Positions 26,239-33,547 of a DNA stretch of 64,000 nt are shown here, piece after piece. The position numbers and the translations under genes are program-made. The notes under the pieces were generated by a model. It searched no databases and was not told the origin of the DNA. It was given only the letters and a program-made list of their open reading frames with translations. How positions within the stretch are numbered: position 1 is the stretch's first letter; each line of letters starts with the position of its first letter. The DNA comes from Paenibacillaceae bacterium (GTDB lineage Bacteria > Bacillota > Bacilli > Paenibacillales > Paenibacillaceae), in contig REGQ01000061.1 in the NCBI GenBank assembly GCA_004134985.1, positions 1 through 64,000 of the forward strand. Direction: 5' to 3'.

Positions 26239-27210
26239 TTATAAGATTCGCTTCATATTTTCCACTGGACTAAACTTCTTATGCTGTTGCTTAATATCGC
26301 TGCTAAATAACTCCACATAGTAATCCACCATTTTAAGGGATGCGTGCCCCAAGATACGTCTAAGCGTAAACGGATCTCCACCGTTCAAAATATAAAATTT
26401 AGCCATTGTATGCCGGAACGTGTGCAGGGAGACTCTGACGCCGGTAATGCCTGCCACGCTACCATAGGCCTGCATTTTGTCTTGTAAGGCGCGTGTACTA
26501 ATTTGTTCGTTGCCCATATCGACGAATAAGGCATCGGTCTCCAGGTCGCCTCGTATGTCCAAGTATTTGCGAATGATTTTCCCGCAGGTTTGTTGGAACG
26601 GCACTCTACGTGCCCGCCCACCTTTTCCCTTCGTAATTCGAATCTCCAATTCTTTGAAAAGTATGTCAACCGTTTTCAAATTGCATAGCTCACCGATTCT
26701 CATCCCCGTTTCAAGCAACACCATCATCATGGCAAAATCCCAATAGCCGGTAAACGTTTTTTGATCCGGCTGCTCAAAGATGGAGACCACCTGCTCTTTC
26801 GTAAACGTTTGAATCATCAGCTTCTTGGCTTTGACCACATGGAGATCGTTTGCGATGTTCTCTGTCAGCCAGCATTCTTCAAATAAGTACCTGAAAAACT
26901 GCTTTATGGCCTTGATTCGTCCATTTACCGTATTGTCCGACCTGCCTTGATCGAACAGATAGGCAATAAAATGATTCTTGATTTCGCGTATCGATACTGT
27001 GTAGATATCAAAGGGCACTTGCTGCGCCAAAAAGGCTTCTTTCATCTGTTTGGCGCTGTCTTGGTAAAATCGAAGTGTCAGCGGCGAAAGGTTTTTGGCC
27101 TTGCAATCGAGAATAAAGGAATGAAGCAAATCTTCAAAACTGAGTTGTTGTTTGGCCTGGCTTGGATTCTCGGCGTTTTCCAGCTTGTTTTGTCGACGGC
27201 GAACATTCAT
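26239..27210 (-). CDS. Tyrosine recombinase, downstream member of the array pair
   Basis: The 323-residue protein has an N-terminal SAM-like core-binding domain (about residues 25-110; FILDCKAKNLSPLTLRFYQD) and a complete catalytic domain: Arg in LLETGMRIGEL (about 180), Lys on the beta-hairpin KGKGGRARRVPF, HTFRHTMAKF, and Tyr in GHASLKMVDYYVELF. It resembles XerC/XerD and phage-type integrases; I see no IntI-specific extra helix. Its ATG overlaps the stop of the upstream recombinase by four bases, so the two are co-translated and probably act as a heteromeric pair. It is read away from the cassettes, as intI is in integrons. Confidence 0.9.
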   Translation of the reverse strand: MNVRRRQNKLENAENPSQAKQQLSFEDLLHSFILDCKAKNLSPLTLRFYQDSAKQMKEAFLAQQVPFDIYTVSIREIKNHFIAYLFDQGRSDNTVNGRIKAIKQFFRYLFEECWLTENIANDLHVVKAKKLMIQTFTKEQVVSIFEQPDQKTFTGYWDFAMMMVLLETGMRIGELCNLKTVDILFKELEIRITKGKGGRARRVPFQQTCGKIIRKYLDIRGDLETDALFVDMGNEQISTRALQDKMQAYGSVAGITGVRVSLHTFRHTMAKFYILNGGDPFTLRRILGHASLKMVDYYVELFSSDIKQQHKKFSPVENMKRIL

Positions 27211-28169
27211 ATGCCATTCACCTCACTTTCTGACAACAGATGAAGTGCTTCAGCTAAATGTTCGATAGGACTGAACTTCTCATGCTGGGCTTGCAAGTCG
27301 CTGGCAAATAATTCGACATACATTTCAGTCGTCTCGATTTGTGCATGCCCCATTATGTTCTTGAGCGTGAAGACGTCACCGCCATTTAATAAGTATTTCT
27401 TGGCAAACGTATGTCGAAACGTATGGCAGGAGCATTGAATGTCCTTAATTTTGGAAGATTTGCAACAGCGGGCAATCATCGTGCGAATGCCGCCAGGCAA
27501 AAAGGGCTGATTGTCCAAGTTCACCCAAAGAGCATTTTGATCCAGATTGCCGCGTTCCAGCAAATAGCGTTTCAATTCACCCGCGGCAATTCGTTCAATC
27601 GGAACTAAACGTGCCTTCCTTCCTTTTCCATCGTTAACCCGTAGGGAACCTTCATCAAGTAAAACATCCGTGACTTGCAGCTTGGCCAGTTCTCTTAATC
27701 GAATGCCGGTATCGAGAAGGGTAAGCATCATCACGTAGTTGCGTAAACCTGTAAACGTTGTACGATCAGGCAGTGCAAACAGTTGGTATAGATGCTCGTC
27801 GGTAAACGTGTGAGCAGAAGACGGTTGTAGCTTAAACGGCTTTATATCAGCACCAAAGGGCTCGTCAATCCACCCTTCTTCACATAAAAGTTGAGCAAAG
27901 GATTTGTAGATGTGTAGGTTACAATTAAGAGTACGTATAGCGAGACCTTCGTCAAGCAGACTGGGCAGCACTTGCTTTTTGAAGACGGCAGGTGAGAGAT
28001 CCTTTAGTTGCAGCTCTAAGGCATCGAGATGCTGCTGGAGTTTTTCCAAGCCTTTCCGATAACGGCGAATGCTCTCCTTAGTGAAGTTCCTGACTTTGCA
28101 ATCTTGAAGAAATAACTGTACAGCATCATTCCAACCAGAGCTTACTTTAAAGCTTTCCTTGTTCGGCAC
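27207..28169 (-). CDS. Tyrosine recombinase, upstream member of the array pair
   Basis: The protein of about 320 residues has a core-binding domain (VQLFLQDCKVRNFTKESIRR) and intact catalytic residues: Arg in LLDTGIRLRELAKL, Lys in DGKGRKARLVPI, HTFRHTFAKKYLLNGGD, and Tyr in MGHAQIETTEMYVELF. I set the start at GTG 28169, nine bases behind GGAGG; an upstream in-frame TTG (28244) lies inside the attI-like repeat. It is paralogous to its partner. The promoter region faces the first cassette, so recombinase and cassettes are divergent. Involvement in cassette movement is inferred from position only. Confidence 0.9.
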   Translation of the reverse strand: MPNKESFKVSSGWNDAVQLFLQDCKVRNFTKESIRRYRKGLEKLQQHLDALELQLKDLSPAVFKKQVLPSLLDEGLAIRTLNCNLHIYKSFAQLLCEEGWIDEPFGADIKPFKLQPSSAHTFTDEHLYQLFALPDRTTFTGLRNYVMMLTLLDTGIRLRELAKLQVTDVLLDEGSLRVNDGKGRKARLVPIERIAAGELKRYLLERGNLDQNALWVNLDNQPFLPGGIRTMIARCCKSSKIKDIQCSCHTFRHTFAKKYLLNGGDVFTLKNIMGHAQIETTEMYVELFASDLQAQHEKFSPIEHLAEALHLLSESEVNGI

Positions 28170-28234
28170 TTCGCATTTCCTCCCTATGGAGTTATGCGAA
28201 CCAAAGCGGATATGCGAAGGAGGGGAGTAGGATT

Positions 28235-28267
28235 CGTATAACAATCAGTTATACACTTTCGTATAAC
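28235..28267 (+). repeat. attI-like core of the intact platform
   Basis: GTATAAC (28236-28242), AATCA, GTTATAC (28248-28254) form a perfect 7-bp inverted repeat with 5-bp spacer. CGTATAAC recurs at 28260-28267 and at 28385-28392, where it is the outer arm of attC-like site 7. The left platform has the same set (12712-12744, 12862). This looks like a tyrosine-recombinase core site with accessory direct repeats, in the place of an attI. Functional assignment is inference. Confidence 0.55.
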
Positions 28268-28384
28268 TTGCACGAAAAACCGGGTTATTTGAAGGATAAT
28301 CGCGTTCCCCAAAAATCGCCGGAATCCCTTGATACATATGGGTTTTTGGGAATTTTGAAGGTCAGAGATTTTCGCAGAATGGCT
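28268..28384 (+). other. Conserved spacer between attI-like core and first attC-like site
   Basis: These 117 bp are nearly identical to 12745-12861 at the left platform. A TTG-initiated frame stays open in both copies (MHEKPGYLKD..., about 40 codons before entering the attC-like site) but has no ribosome binding site, so I do not call a gene. It may hold the cassette promoter; no unambiguous -35/-10 pair was found. Confidence 0.4.
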
Positions 28385-28571
28385 CGTATAACACCGTATT
28401 CACACCGCGGGGCTGACGCTCCTTGATCCGGACCGAAGTTGAGAGGCATGGAAGTTGAATCAGCCGGACAACCCTGCGAGCCTAAGTCTTCGACCTGGCA
28501 TGGAGATCAATGTGTGTGATCGCCGCGGCAGCTTAAGCCTCTCGAGTTCGTAAATACAAAGACGTTATGTG
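28385..28571 (+). repeat. attC-like site 7
   Basis: A complete long site of about 187 bp: CGTATAAC, ATTCACA, CTTGATCCGG paired with CCGGACAACC, GCGAGCCTAAGTC with CAGCTTAAGCCTC, a GATCAATGTGTGTGATC apical hairpin and GTTATGTG. The next cassette begins TTATGTGA and ends with its exact complement TCACATAA at site 8. Confidence 0.85.
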
Positions 28572-28615
28572 AAGGTGATGCAAAATCATAAATACACTCG
28601 TGGGGGTGATTCGAG

Positions 28616-29110
28616 ATGATTAGAAATACAGTTCGGGCGCTGATAATCCAAAACGAAATGTTACTAACAATTAAGAAAGAACGTCCTGGAGTAGGGATAT
28701 ACTTTACCTTGCCAGGAGGAGCTCAAGAGCAGGGCGAAACATTGGATGAGGCATTAAAGCGCGAGTGTTTAGAAGAACTTGGAATTGATATATTGGATAA
28801 CAAATTAGTTTGTATTAGAGAGTACATATCTCAGAACTATGAATACTCATTTATTATGAAGGAAGTACACGCAATAGAATTTATATATGAATGCAACACA
28901 ATTTCAACTAGTACTTACTCAAGTTTACAAACTGATGTTGGACAAATAGGAATAGAGTGGTTACCGATTAATGGAATAAAACAAACGGTATCTCAAATTG
29001 AGGAACTTCCAAATTTATATAAATTTCCCAGTGTAACAAGAGATTTTTTCAAGGAATACTTTATAGATCAGATATTAGAACCATTTAGAAGTCAAGTATT
29101 TGAGCGTTAG
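28616..29110 (+). CDS. NUDIX hydrolase (cassette 7)
   Basis: The 164-residue protein has a complete NUDIX box (GAQEQGETLDEALKRECLEE then LGI, about residues 36-58). Residues before it (YFTLPGG) match the usual entry strand. The ATG follows GGGGGTGATTCGAG. It is the first gene after the intact recombinase platform and so the most recently inserted cassette if insertion is at the attI-like end. The substrate is unknown. Confidence 0.9.
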   Translation: MIRNTVRALIIQNEMLLTIKKERPGVGIYFTLPGGAQEQGETLDEALKRECLEELGIDILDNKLVCIREYISQNYEYSFIMKEVHAIEFIYECNTISTSTYSSLQTDVGQIGIEWLPINGIKQTVSQIEELPNLYKFPSVTRDFFKEYFIDQILEPFRSQVFER

Positions 29111-29132
29111 TTAGGTAGGTAGGTATCACCAT

Positions 29133-29302
29133 CACATAACACAGCATTCACGCATCGGAGCATTCGCACCTCGGTCATGAGAAGTTTACTCAACAAGTGA
29201 CAATCCTGCGAGGCTAAGTATCGATCCGGCATGGCGATCACCACATGTGATCACCGCGGCAGCTTAAGGCTCTCGGGTTTGTGACTCCAAAGACGTCATG
29301 CG
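29133..29302 (+). repeat. attC-like site 8
   Basis: CACATAAC, ATTCACG, CTCGGTCA..TGACAATCC pairing, a GATCACCACATGTGATC hairpin, CAGCTTAAGGCTC, then GTGACTC and GTCATGCG. The right core reads GTC instead of GTT. The cassette that follows starts TCATGCGA and ends TCGCATAA (29892), seven of eight complementary. Confidence 0.8.
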
Positions 29303-29341
29303 AACCCACTTGAATCTTACTTGAGAAGGAGAGATATTGTC

Positions 29342-29899
29342 ATGAACAATATCTTCAAAATAAATATAATAAATCAAAGATTTTTAAATGATAATTTGGA
29401 TGATGTTTGCTCTCATGGTGAAATTTTTTTATTGGTTGGTAATGTAATAATATCAGACAGTAATGATGGGGAATGGAATATTAATGAATCAGCATTATCT
29501 TTAATGAGAAGCGTTAAGTATGGATTTCCGACGGAGCAATCACCACCACAATATTACCCAACTGGATTTCCGGAAGATGTGTTAATTAATCATTGTGGAG
29601 TATATATGATGTTCTGCCCCACAACAATAACATGGAAAGTAAGAAAACAAGATGAGTTTGTGATATTAAGTGGTTTTGTAAAGAATGAACAAATTAAATA
29701 TGATTCCTTGATCATAAGGATACCTTTTAGAGAATATGCATCACAAATCTATCAATTTGCGATTGAAGCTAAATTATTTTTTAGTGTAAAAGAAATAAAA
29801 TATAAAGATTGGGAATTAGAAGAAGGGATGTATGAACGCTTTTGGGAAGAATTTAATGAATTAATTAAGTATCTCGAAGAAGAAGTGGGCATCGCATAA
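29342..29899 (+). CDS. Hypothetical protein (cassette 8)
   Basis: A 185-residue protein of unknown function, slightly acidic, with no signal peptide or membrane segment. It has GYP-type loops (YGFPTEQSPPQYYPTGFPED) and an aromatic-rich middle (MMFCPTTITWKVRKQDEFVI), suggesting a compact beta-rich fold. The start at 29342 is eight bases behind AAGGAGAG. The stop overlaps the outer arm of attC-like site 9, as is typical for tight cassettes. Confidence 0.75.
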   Translation: MNNIFKINIINQRFLNDNLDDVCSHGEIFLLVGNVIISDSNDGEWNINESALSLMRSVKYGFPTEQSPPQYYPTGFPEDVLINHCGVYMMFCPTTITWKVRKQDEFVILSGFVKNEQIKYDSLIIRIPFREYASQIYQFAIEAKLFFSVKEIKYKDWELEEGMYERFWEEFNELIKYLEEEVGIA

Positions 29900-30071
29900 C
29901 ACCGTATTCACGCTGCGGGCATCATCTAACAAAGCATTCACGCTTTGGGGCTTTCGCCCCGCGGTTGTCAGCTGTATAATCATGGTAGATATAGCAGACA
30001 ACACACGACCCAGCCTAAGATAAGAGCTATCTGAAGCTGGGTCGCGTCGTGAATACAAGAAACATTATTTG
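29893..30071 (+). repeat. attC-like site 9 with two tandem left arms
   Basis: A left arm CGCATAAC..ATTCACGCTGCGGGC is followed directly by a second one, CATCTAAC (29923-29930) with ATTCACGC, and then by one right half: CGTGAAT and ATTATTTG. A GACCCAGCCT..AGCTGGGTC stem forms the inner hairpin. The first arm matches the start of its own cassette 8; the second is left over from another cassette, so this looks like a deletion or nested-insertion scar. Confidence 0.8.
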
Positions 30072-30105
30072 AAGTACCATTAAATCCCAAATAACAGGAG
30101 CTCCT

Positions 30106-30420
30106 ATGAAGCGTAAGAAAAGAAATTTCATTGGAATTATTTTTCTGATTTTCTTATTACTAATATTTACATGTCCTACTGAATTGGACTATGTTAAATG
30201 GTTAGACCAGAAACATCAATTAACCTGTATTAACGATGGATTCAATATTGATTGTAAAAAAATGATAAATGGAAAATATGAACCAATTTCTAAATTTTCA
30301 AGATACACCATGCATGGTGTGATATATAAAACAATACGAGATAGATACAAGGATATTGATGGAAATACCATTGAGATTAAATCAATTGGTATCATGAAAT
30401 TGTATATCGAAATATCCTAG
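30106..30420 (+). CDS. Small membrane-anchored protein, possibly DUF4359-like (cassette 9)
   Basis: The 104-residue protein has a very basic start, one transmembrane helix (about residues 8-26) and an extracytoplasmic part with two cysteines (CINDGFNIDC). The DYVKWLDQKH stretch right after the membrane helix is reminiscent of DUF4359 proteins, but I am not sure. Function unknown. It starts behind ACAGGAG. Confidence 0.7.
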   Translation: MKRKKRNFIGIIFLIFLLLIFTCPTELDYVKWLDQKHQLTCINDGFNIDCKKMINGKYEPISKFSRYTMHGVIYKTIRDRYKDIDGNTIEIKSIGIMKLYIEIS

Positions 30421-30470
30421 ATCAGTAAGACATTAAGTAGTTGAGTGCTGATTAAAGAAAAATGGTACTT

Positions 30471-30596
30471 CAGATAACACAGCAATCACGCATCCAGCCA
30501 TACGGACCTCGGTACGAGGGGAGTTTTTTCAATCAGCAAGCCGACTTACAGCTACGCAGCTTAGGCCAGTGTTCGTGAATGCCTGAACATTATCTG
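30471..30596 (+). repeat. attC-like site 10
   Basis: About 126 bp: CAGATAAC, AATCACG, a shorter inner part with CTCGGTACGAGG, CAGCTACGCAGCTTAGG, then CGTGAAT and ATTATCTG. Outer arms pair over nine bases (TTCAGATAA with TTATCTGAA). Confidence 0.8.
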
Positions 30597-30641
30597 AAAC
30601 CACGGAAAAACCTAATAAAACTCAAGGAAACAGAGGATATT

Positions 30642-31172
30642 ATGCTGAAATTTACAATTTGTTTTATCAAGCAAGGCTCTAAGATATTATTATTAAATCG
30701 AGAATTTCCTGCATGGATGGGAGTATGGAATGGTGTTGGCGGTAAGCTTGAAGGAGGAGAATCGGCAAGAGAATCAATCATTAGAGAGATATATGAAGAA
30801 ACGGGGTTATCAATAAATAATCCTCAGTTTAAAGGAATAGCTTCATGGATTGTAAATGAAGGTTTTGTTGATGGAATGTATTTATTTGTTGCGGAATTGC
30901 CGATGGAAGAGAGTTTTGATACGCCAATTAAGACTTACGAAGGAATTCTAGACTGGAAGGAATATGAATGGATTATTCATCCCAAGAACGCAGGCCTTAC
31001 AAGTGACATCCCCAAATATATTAAACACATTTTATTTGATGAAGCCATATATGAACATAGATGCTTTTATAAAGATGGTAAATTGATCGATCACGAACTA
31101 ATTGAAATTGATAAGAGTTTTGAACTCTTAGAGAATAAGAAACAAGTAGAAGAAGTGATTATTAGCAGGTAA
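30642..31172 (+). CDS. NUDIX hydrolase, 8-oxo-dGTPase-like (cassette 10)
   Basis: The 176-residue protein has an exact NUDIX box (GKLEGGESARESIIREIYEE then TGL, about residues 37-59) preceded by WNGVGG, the pattern of MutT-like 8-oxo-(d)GTP diphosphatases in Bacillota. It could cleanse oxidised nucleotides. The ATG at 30642 lies behind GAGG; the longer frame from 30579 reads through the right arm of attC-like site 10 and is rejected. Confidence 0.88.
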   Translation: MLKFTICFIKQGSKILLLNREFPAWMGVWNGVGGKLEGGESARESIIREIYEETGLSINNPQFKGIASWIVNEGFVDGMYLFVAELPMEESFDTPIKTYEGILDWKEYEWIIHPKNAGLTSDIPKYIKHILFDEAIYEHRCFYKDGKLIDHELIEIDKSFELLENKKQVEEVIISR

Positions 31173-31192
31173 TTCAGAGAAGTCCAAGGCAT

Positions 31193-31343
31193 CAAATAAC
31201 ACCGTATCTATGCTGCGGGCTCCGCCCTTGGTTCGCGAGAAGTGATAGTCAGAGAAGTAAATTCAGCTCACAACCCTTCGAGGCTAAGTCCCTCCGACCC
31301 GCGCCTTAATCCTCTCGGATTGTGGACATAAGAACATTATGTG
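31193..31343 (+). repeat. attC-like site 11
   Basis: CAAATAAC, a degenerate inner arm TATCTATG, GGGCTCCGCCC, CGAGGCTAAGTC, CCTTAATCCTC, then TGTGGACA and ATTATGTG. About 151 bp. The apical GATCAC hairpin of the long type is missing. Confidence 0.7.
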
Positions 31344-31376
31344 AAACCCCGGAGAACCTAAAAGGAGGCATGTTTT

Positions 31377-31919
31377 TTGAAGATTATTCTCATAAGCCTA
31401 ATAACATTAGTTTCGCTTGTTTCTTGCAGCAATAATTCTCAAGTCGTTTCACCGAAGCTTGATCCATTGAATCAACAATTTATCAGTGAAGATGAATTGT
31501 TTAGACTCGTATTACATATGGATAAACTCGATTATAGATCTGATGAAAAAATTCAGTTACATTCTACACTTGAATATATTGGGACAGAGAAGAAAGCAAC
31601 CATATGGCATGGAATGCCTTATATTAACTATTTAATTACTGATGGCAAGGATTTTAGTGTAGGTGGAGTTGTCTCAACCATTCTTAAATCTACAACTTTA
31701 GAAAAAGGAGAAGTCTATACATTTCCTTATATTAAAACCGGCGCTTTTTCAGAAAATGATCCCAACGCAGATTTTTGGCGGGAATTCTTTGATGAGAAGG
31801 ATTTATATCTTCCACCAGGGAGATATACACTGACTGTATATTGCGGTTTTTCACTTACTGAAGATGTTGTTAATAGTAAGTATAACAATAAAGTTGAGGT
31901 TGAAATAACGGTAGATTAA
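31377..31919 (+). CDS. Lipoprotein of unknown function (cassette 11)
   Basis: A TTG start behind AGGAGG gives a 180-residue protein with a lipoprotein signal peptide (MKIILISLITLVSLVSC, lipobox LVSC). The mature part is beta-rich, with a PPGRYTLTVYCGFSL stretch near the C-terminus reminiscent of immunoglobulin-like or intracellular-proteinase-inhibitor domains. It would be tethered to the outer face of the membrane. Function unknown. Confidence 0.75.
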   Translation: MKIILISLITLVSLVSCSNNSQVVSPKLDPLNQQFISEDELFRLVLHMDKLDYRSDEKIQLHSTLEYIGTEKKATIWHGMPYINYLITDGKDFSVGGVVSTILKSTTLEKGEVYTFPYIKTGAFSENDPNADFWREFFDEKDLYLPPGRYTLTVYCGFSLTEDVVNSKYNNKVEVEITVD

Positions 31920-31945
31920 TATTTTGGGATTATTCGATGAGCCGG

Positions 31946-31979
31946 GGCATCACATCGTGAATGCGGGAACGCTTAGACG
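31946..31979 (+). repeat. attC-like site 12 (collapsed)
   Basis: CATCACAT, the beginning of a left outer arm, is joined directly to CGTGAATGCGGGAACGCTTAGACG, a right half. The TCACAT matches the start of its own cassette 11 (TTATGTGA). Everything between the arms has been deleted, a clean collapse of a hairpin site. Confidence 0.7.
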
Positions 31980-32162
31980 ACATCTTTTCAACCACAGGAA
32001 GGCATTGTATTTGCCAGCAGACGATCTGTTGATTACTTTTTATTCTAGCTCGTCCATATTCGGCAGGTATTGGAAATAAAAATGTCGAATTAAGGAAAGA
32101 GCTTTTTATTTACAATAATAAACAGATGAAATGGCTGCATCAGTGATTCTGGAGGTGGATTA

Positions 32163-32756
32163 TTGAAGCCTAGAATTGTTACTGCTGTCGGTATATTTGT
32201 TTTATTCAGCATTGTTTTACTTGCGTTATTTTTTAACAATTCAATAACTGAAAAAGAACGAATTAAAAGTATTGAAATCGATCAGATAAAGTTTTACATG
32301 TCGAAAAAAAGAGTTGAAGAAATACATGGTAAGGGAGCAGACCAAACACCCATGTGTTTTGGATGCGAATTGAATTTCATTTATCCTGAATTAAAACTAT
32401 CAGGTCGTTACTCTGATACGCTTGATCGAGTAGACAAAAAAGGCATTATTAATCACACCAAAAGTCCAAAAGTAAAACAAATTACAACTGCTGATGGCAA
32501 AGTATCAATTGAAGGAGTAAACGTAGGAGATAGCTTTAATAAAGCCATAAAAGAATTAGAATCTAGAGGATACGAATTACAGATCAATCAAAATGACAAC
32601 TTCTATAACTACTATTTCAAAAATAACTTGTACATCAGGTTATGGACGGATGAGAATATAAATTTGATTGGAAAAGATAGAACAAAAATCGGTCAAAATG
32701 AAGACATTGTAAAAAGCATTACGATAATACATGGATCCGAGCTTACGTATGAATGA
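32163..32756 (+). CDS. Membrane-anchored hypothetical protein (cassette 12, first gene)
   Basis: A TTG start behind GGAGGTGG opens a 197-residue protein with one N-terminal helix (about residues 5-24) and an extracytoplasmic domain containing two cysteines in CFGCE. The repeated pattern of a calculated offset (GVNVGDSFNKAIKELESRGY) resembles proteins that compare two positions, but no family is recognised. Its stop overlaps a small frame at 32749. Confidence 0.7.
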   Translation: MKPRIVTAVGIFVLFSIVLLALFFNNSITEKERIKSIEIDQIKFYMSKKRVEEIHGKGADQTPMCFGCELNFIYPELKLSGRYSDTLDRVDKKGIINHTKSPKVKQITTADGKVSIEGVNVGDSFNKAIKELESRGYELQINQNDNFYNYYFKNNLYIRLWTDENINLIGKDRTKIGQNEDIVKSITIIHGSELTYE

Positions 32757-32832
32757 AATTGCTGAACTGAAGCTACCTGATGGTAGTGTGATTAGATGTA
32801 GACATTTTACTAATAAGGATGATGATGAATAA
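32749..32832 (+). CDS. 27-residue small protein or gene fragment
   Basis: The frame ATG 32749 to TAA 32832 overlaps the preceding stop by eight bases, and the next gene starts immediately after its stop. The product (MNEIAELKLPDGSVIRCRHF then TNKDDDE) is charged. The tight coupling on both sides suggests real translation or the end of a lost gene. No function assigned. Confidence 0.35.
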   Translation: MNEIAELKLPDGSVIRCRHFTNKDDDE

Positions 32833-33441
32833 ATGGGATCCAGAATCATGCATCTAATAATCGCTCATAAAATTGCTGAAGGTCTGTCCATTGAAGATAG
32901 AACGTCCTTTTTAATTGGGAACATTGCTCCAGATGCTGTCGCTACCAAAGACGAGTCACATTTTTTTAAAGGAGAGGTACAAGATCATTCAAGACATGTA
33001 GATTATAGGGGATTCATAAAGGCAAATAAGGAATATGTTGAGAGTCCATATATCTGGGGTTATTTTACACATTTGATTGCAGATGATGTTTGGTTGAAGG
33101 GATTTAATCTCTCGTGGCTAAAGAACAGAATGGATGCAGATCATGAAGTTTTTCATTTATACCACAACGACTTCCGCATATTAAATGGAAAGCTATTAGA
33201 GCATTATGGAAATGCTCAATACCTCATAAGAGCGCTCAATAATAATCCAACTATAATAGATTTAGAAGAGGTCAATTCCAATCGCGTTAAAGAATATATT
33301 CCTCATGCAATAGAAGATTGTATGTATGATCAGAAAACGGTTGATGAGCAACTCAATGTGTTTACGATGATGCAGATCATAGGCTATATAGAGACCTCAG
33401 TTAATTTAGGGATATTGAATTTGAAACCATTACTGAAATAA
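32833..33441 (+). CDS. Zinc-dependent phospholipase C-like hydrolase (cassette 12)
   Basis: The 202-residue protein begins MGSRIMHLIIAHKIAEGL, has IGNIAPDAV and a HFF..DHSRHVDYRGF region, then YFTHLIADDVW. The ordered His and Asp residues match the zinc-dependent phospholipase C / S1-P1 nuclease-like hydrolases common in Bacillota. It is predicted cytoplasmic because no signal peptide is seen. The start follows the stop of the small 32749 frame directly. Confidence 0.75.
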   Translation: MGSRIMHLIIAHKIAEGLSIEDRTSFLIGNIAPDAVATKDESHFFKGEVQDHSRHVDYRGFIKANKEYVESPYIWGYFTHLIADDVWLKGFNLSWLKNRMDADHEVFHLYHNDFRILNGKLLEHYGNAQYLIRALNNNPTIIDLEEVNSNRVKEYIPHAIEDCMYDQKTVDEQLNVFTMMQIIGYIETSVNLGILNLKPLLK

Positions 33442-33442
33442 A

Positions 33443-33490
33443 TGCAGCAGCTTAGGCATCTCGGATTCGTGAATACAGAGACGTTATAGG
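33443..33490 (+). repeat. attC-like site 13 (right half only)
   Basis: GCAGCAGCTTAGG, CTCGGATTCGTGAATACAG and GTTATAGG are the right half of a site immediately after the hydrolase stop. The left arm and apical part are missing. Confidence 0.65.
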
Positions 33491-33547
33491 AAGCGTAAAA
33501 TCGTGAAACAGTTAAAAGTATATTAGTTTTTGCTGCCGGAGGTATGT

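Noticed and set aside
26239-28169. Calling either recombinase IntI
   Set aside because: No IntI-specific insertion seen and the genes occur as an overlapping pair; XerC/D-like tyrosine recombinase is the safe call.
31193-31343. attC-like sites as riboswitches or transcription terminators of the preceding genes
   Set aside because: No T tract follows and the same arms recur at both cassette ends; transcription through the sites may still have regulatory effects but this is not the simplest reading.
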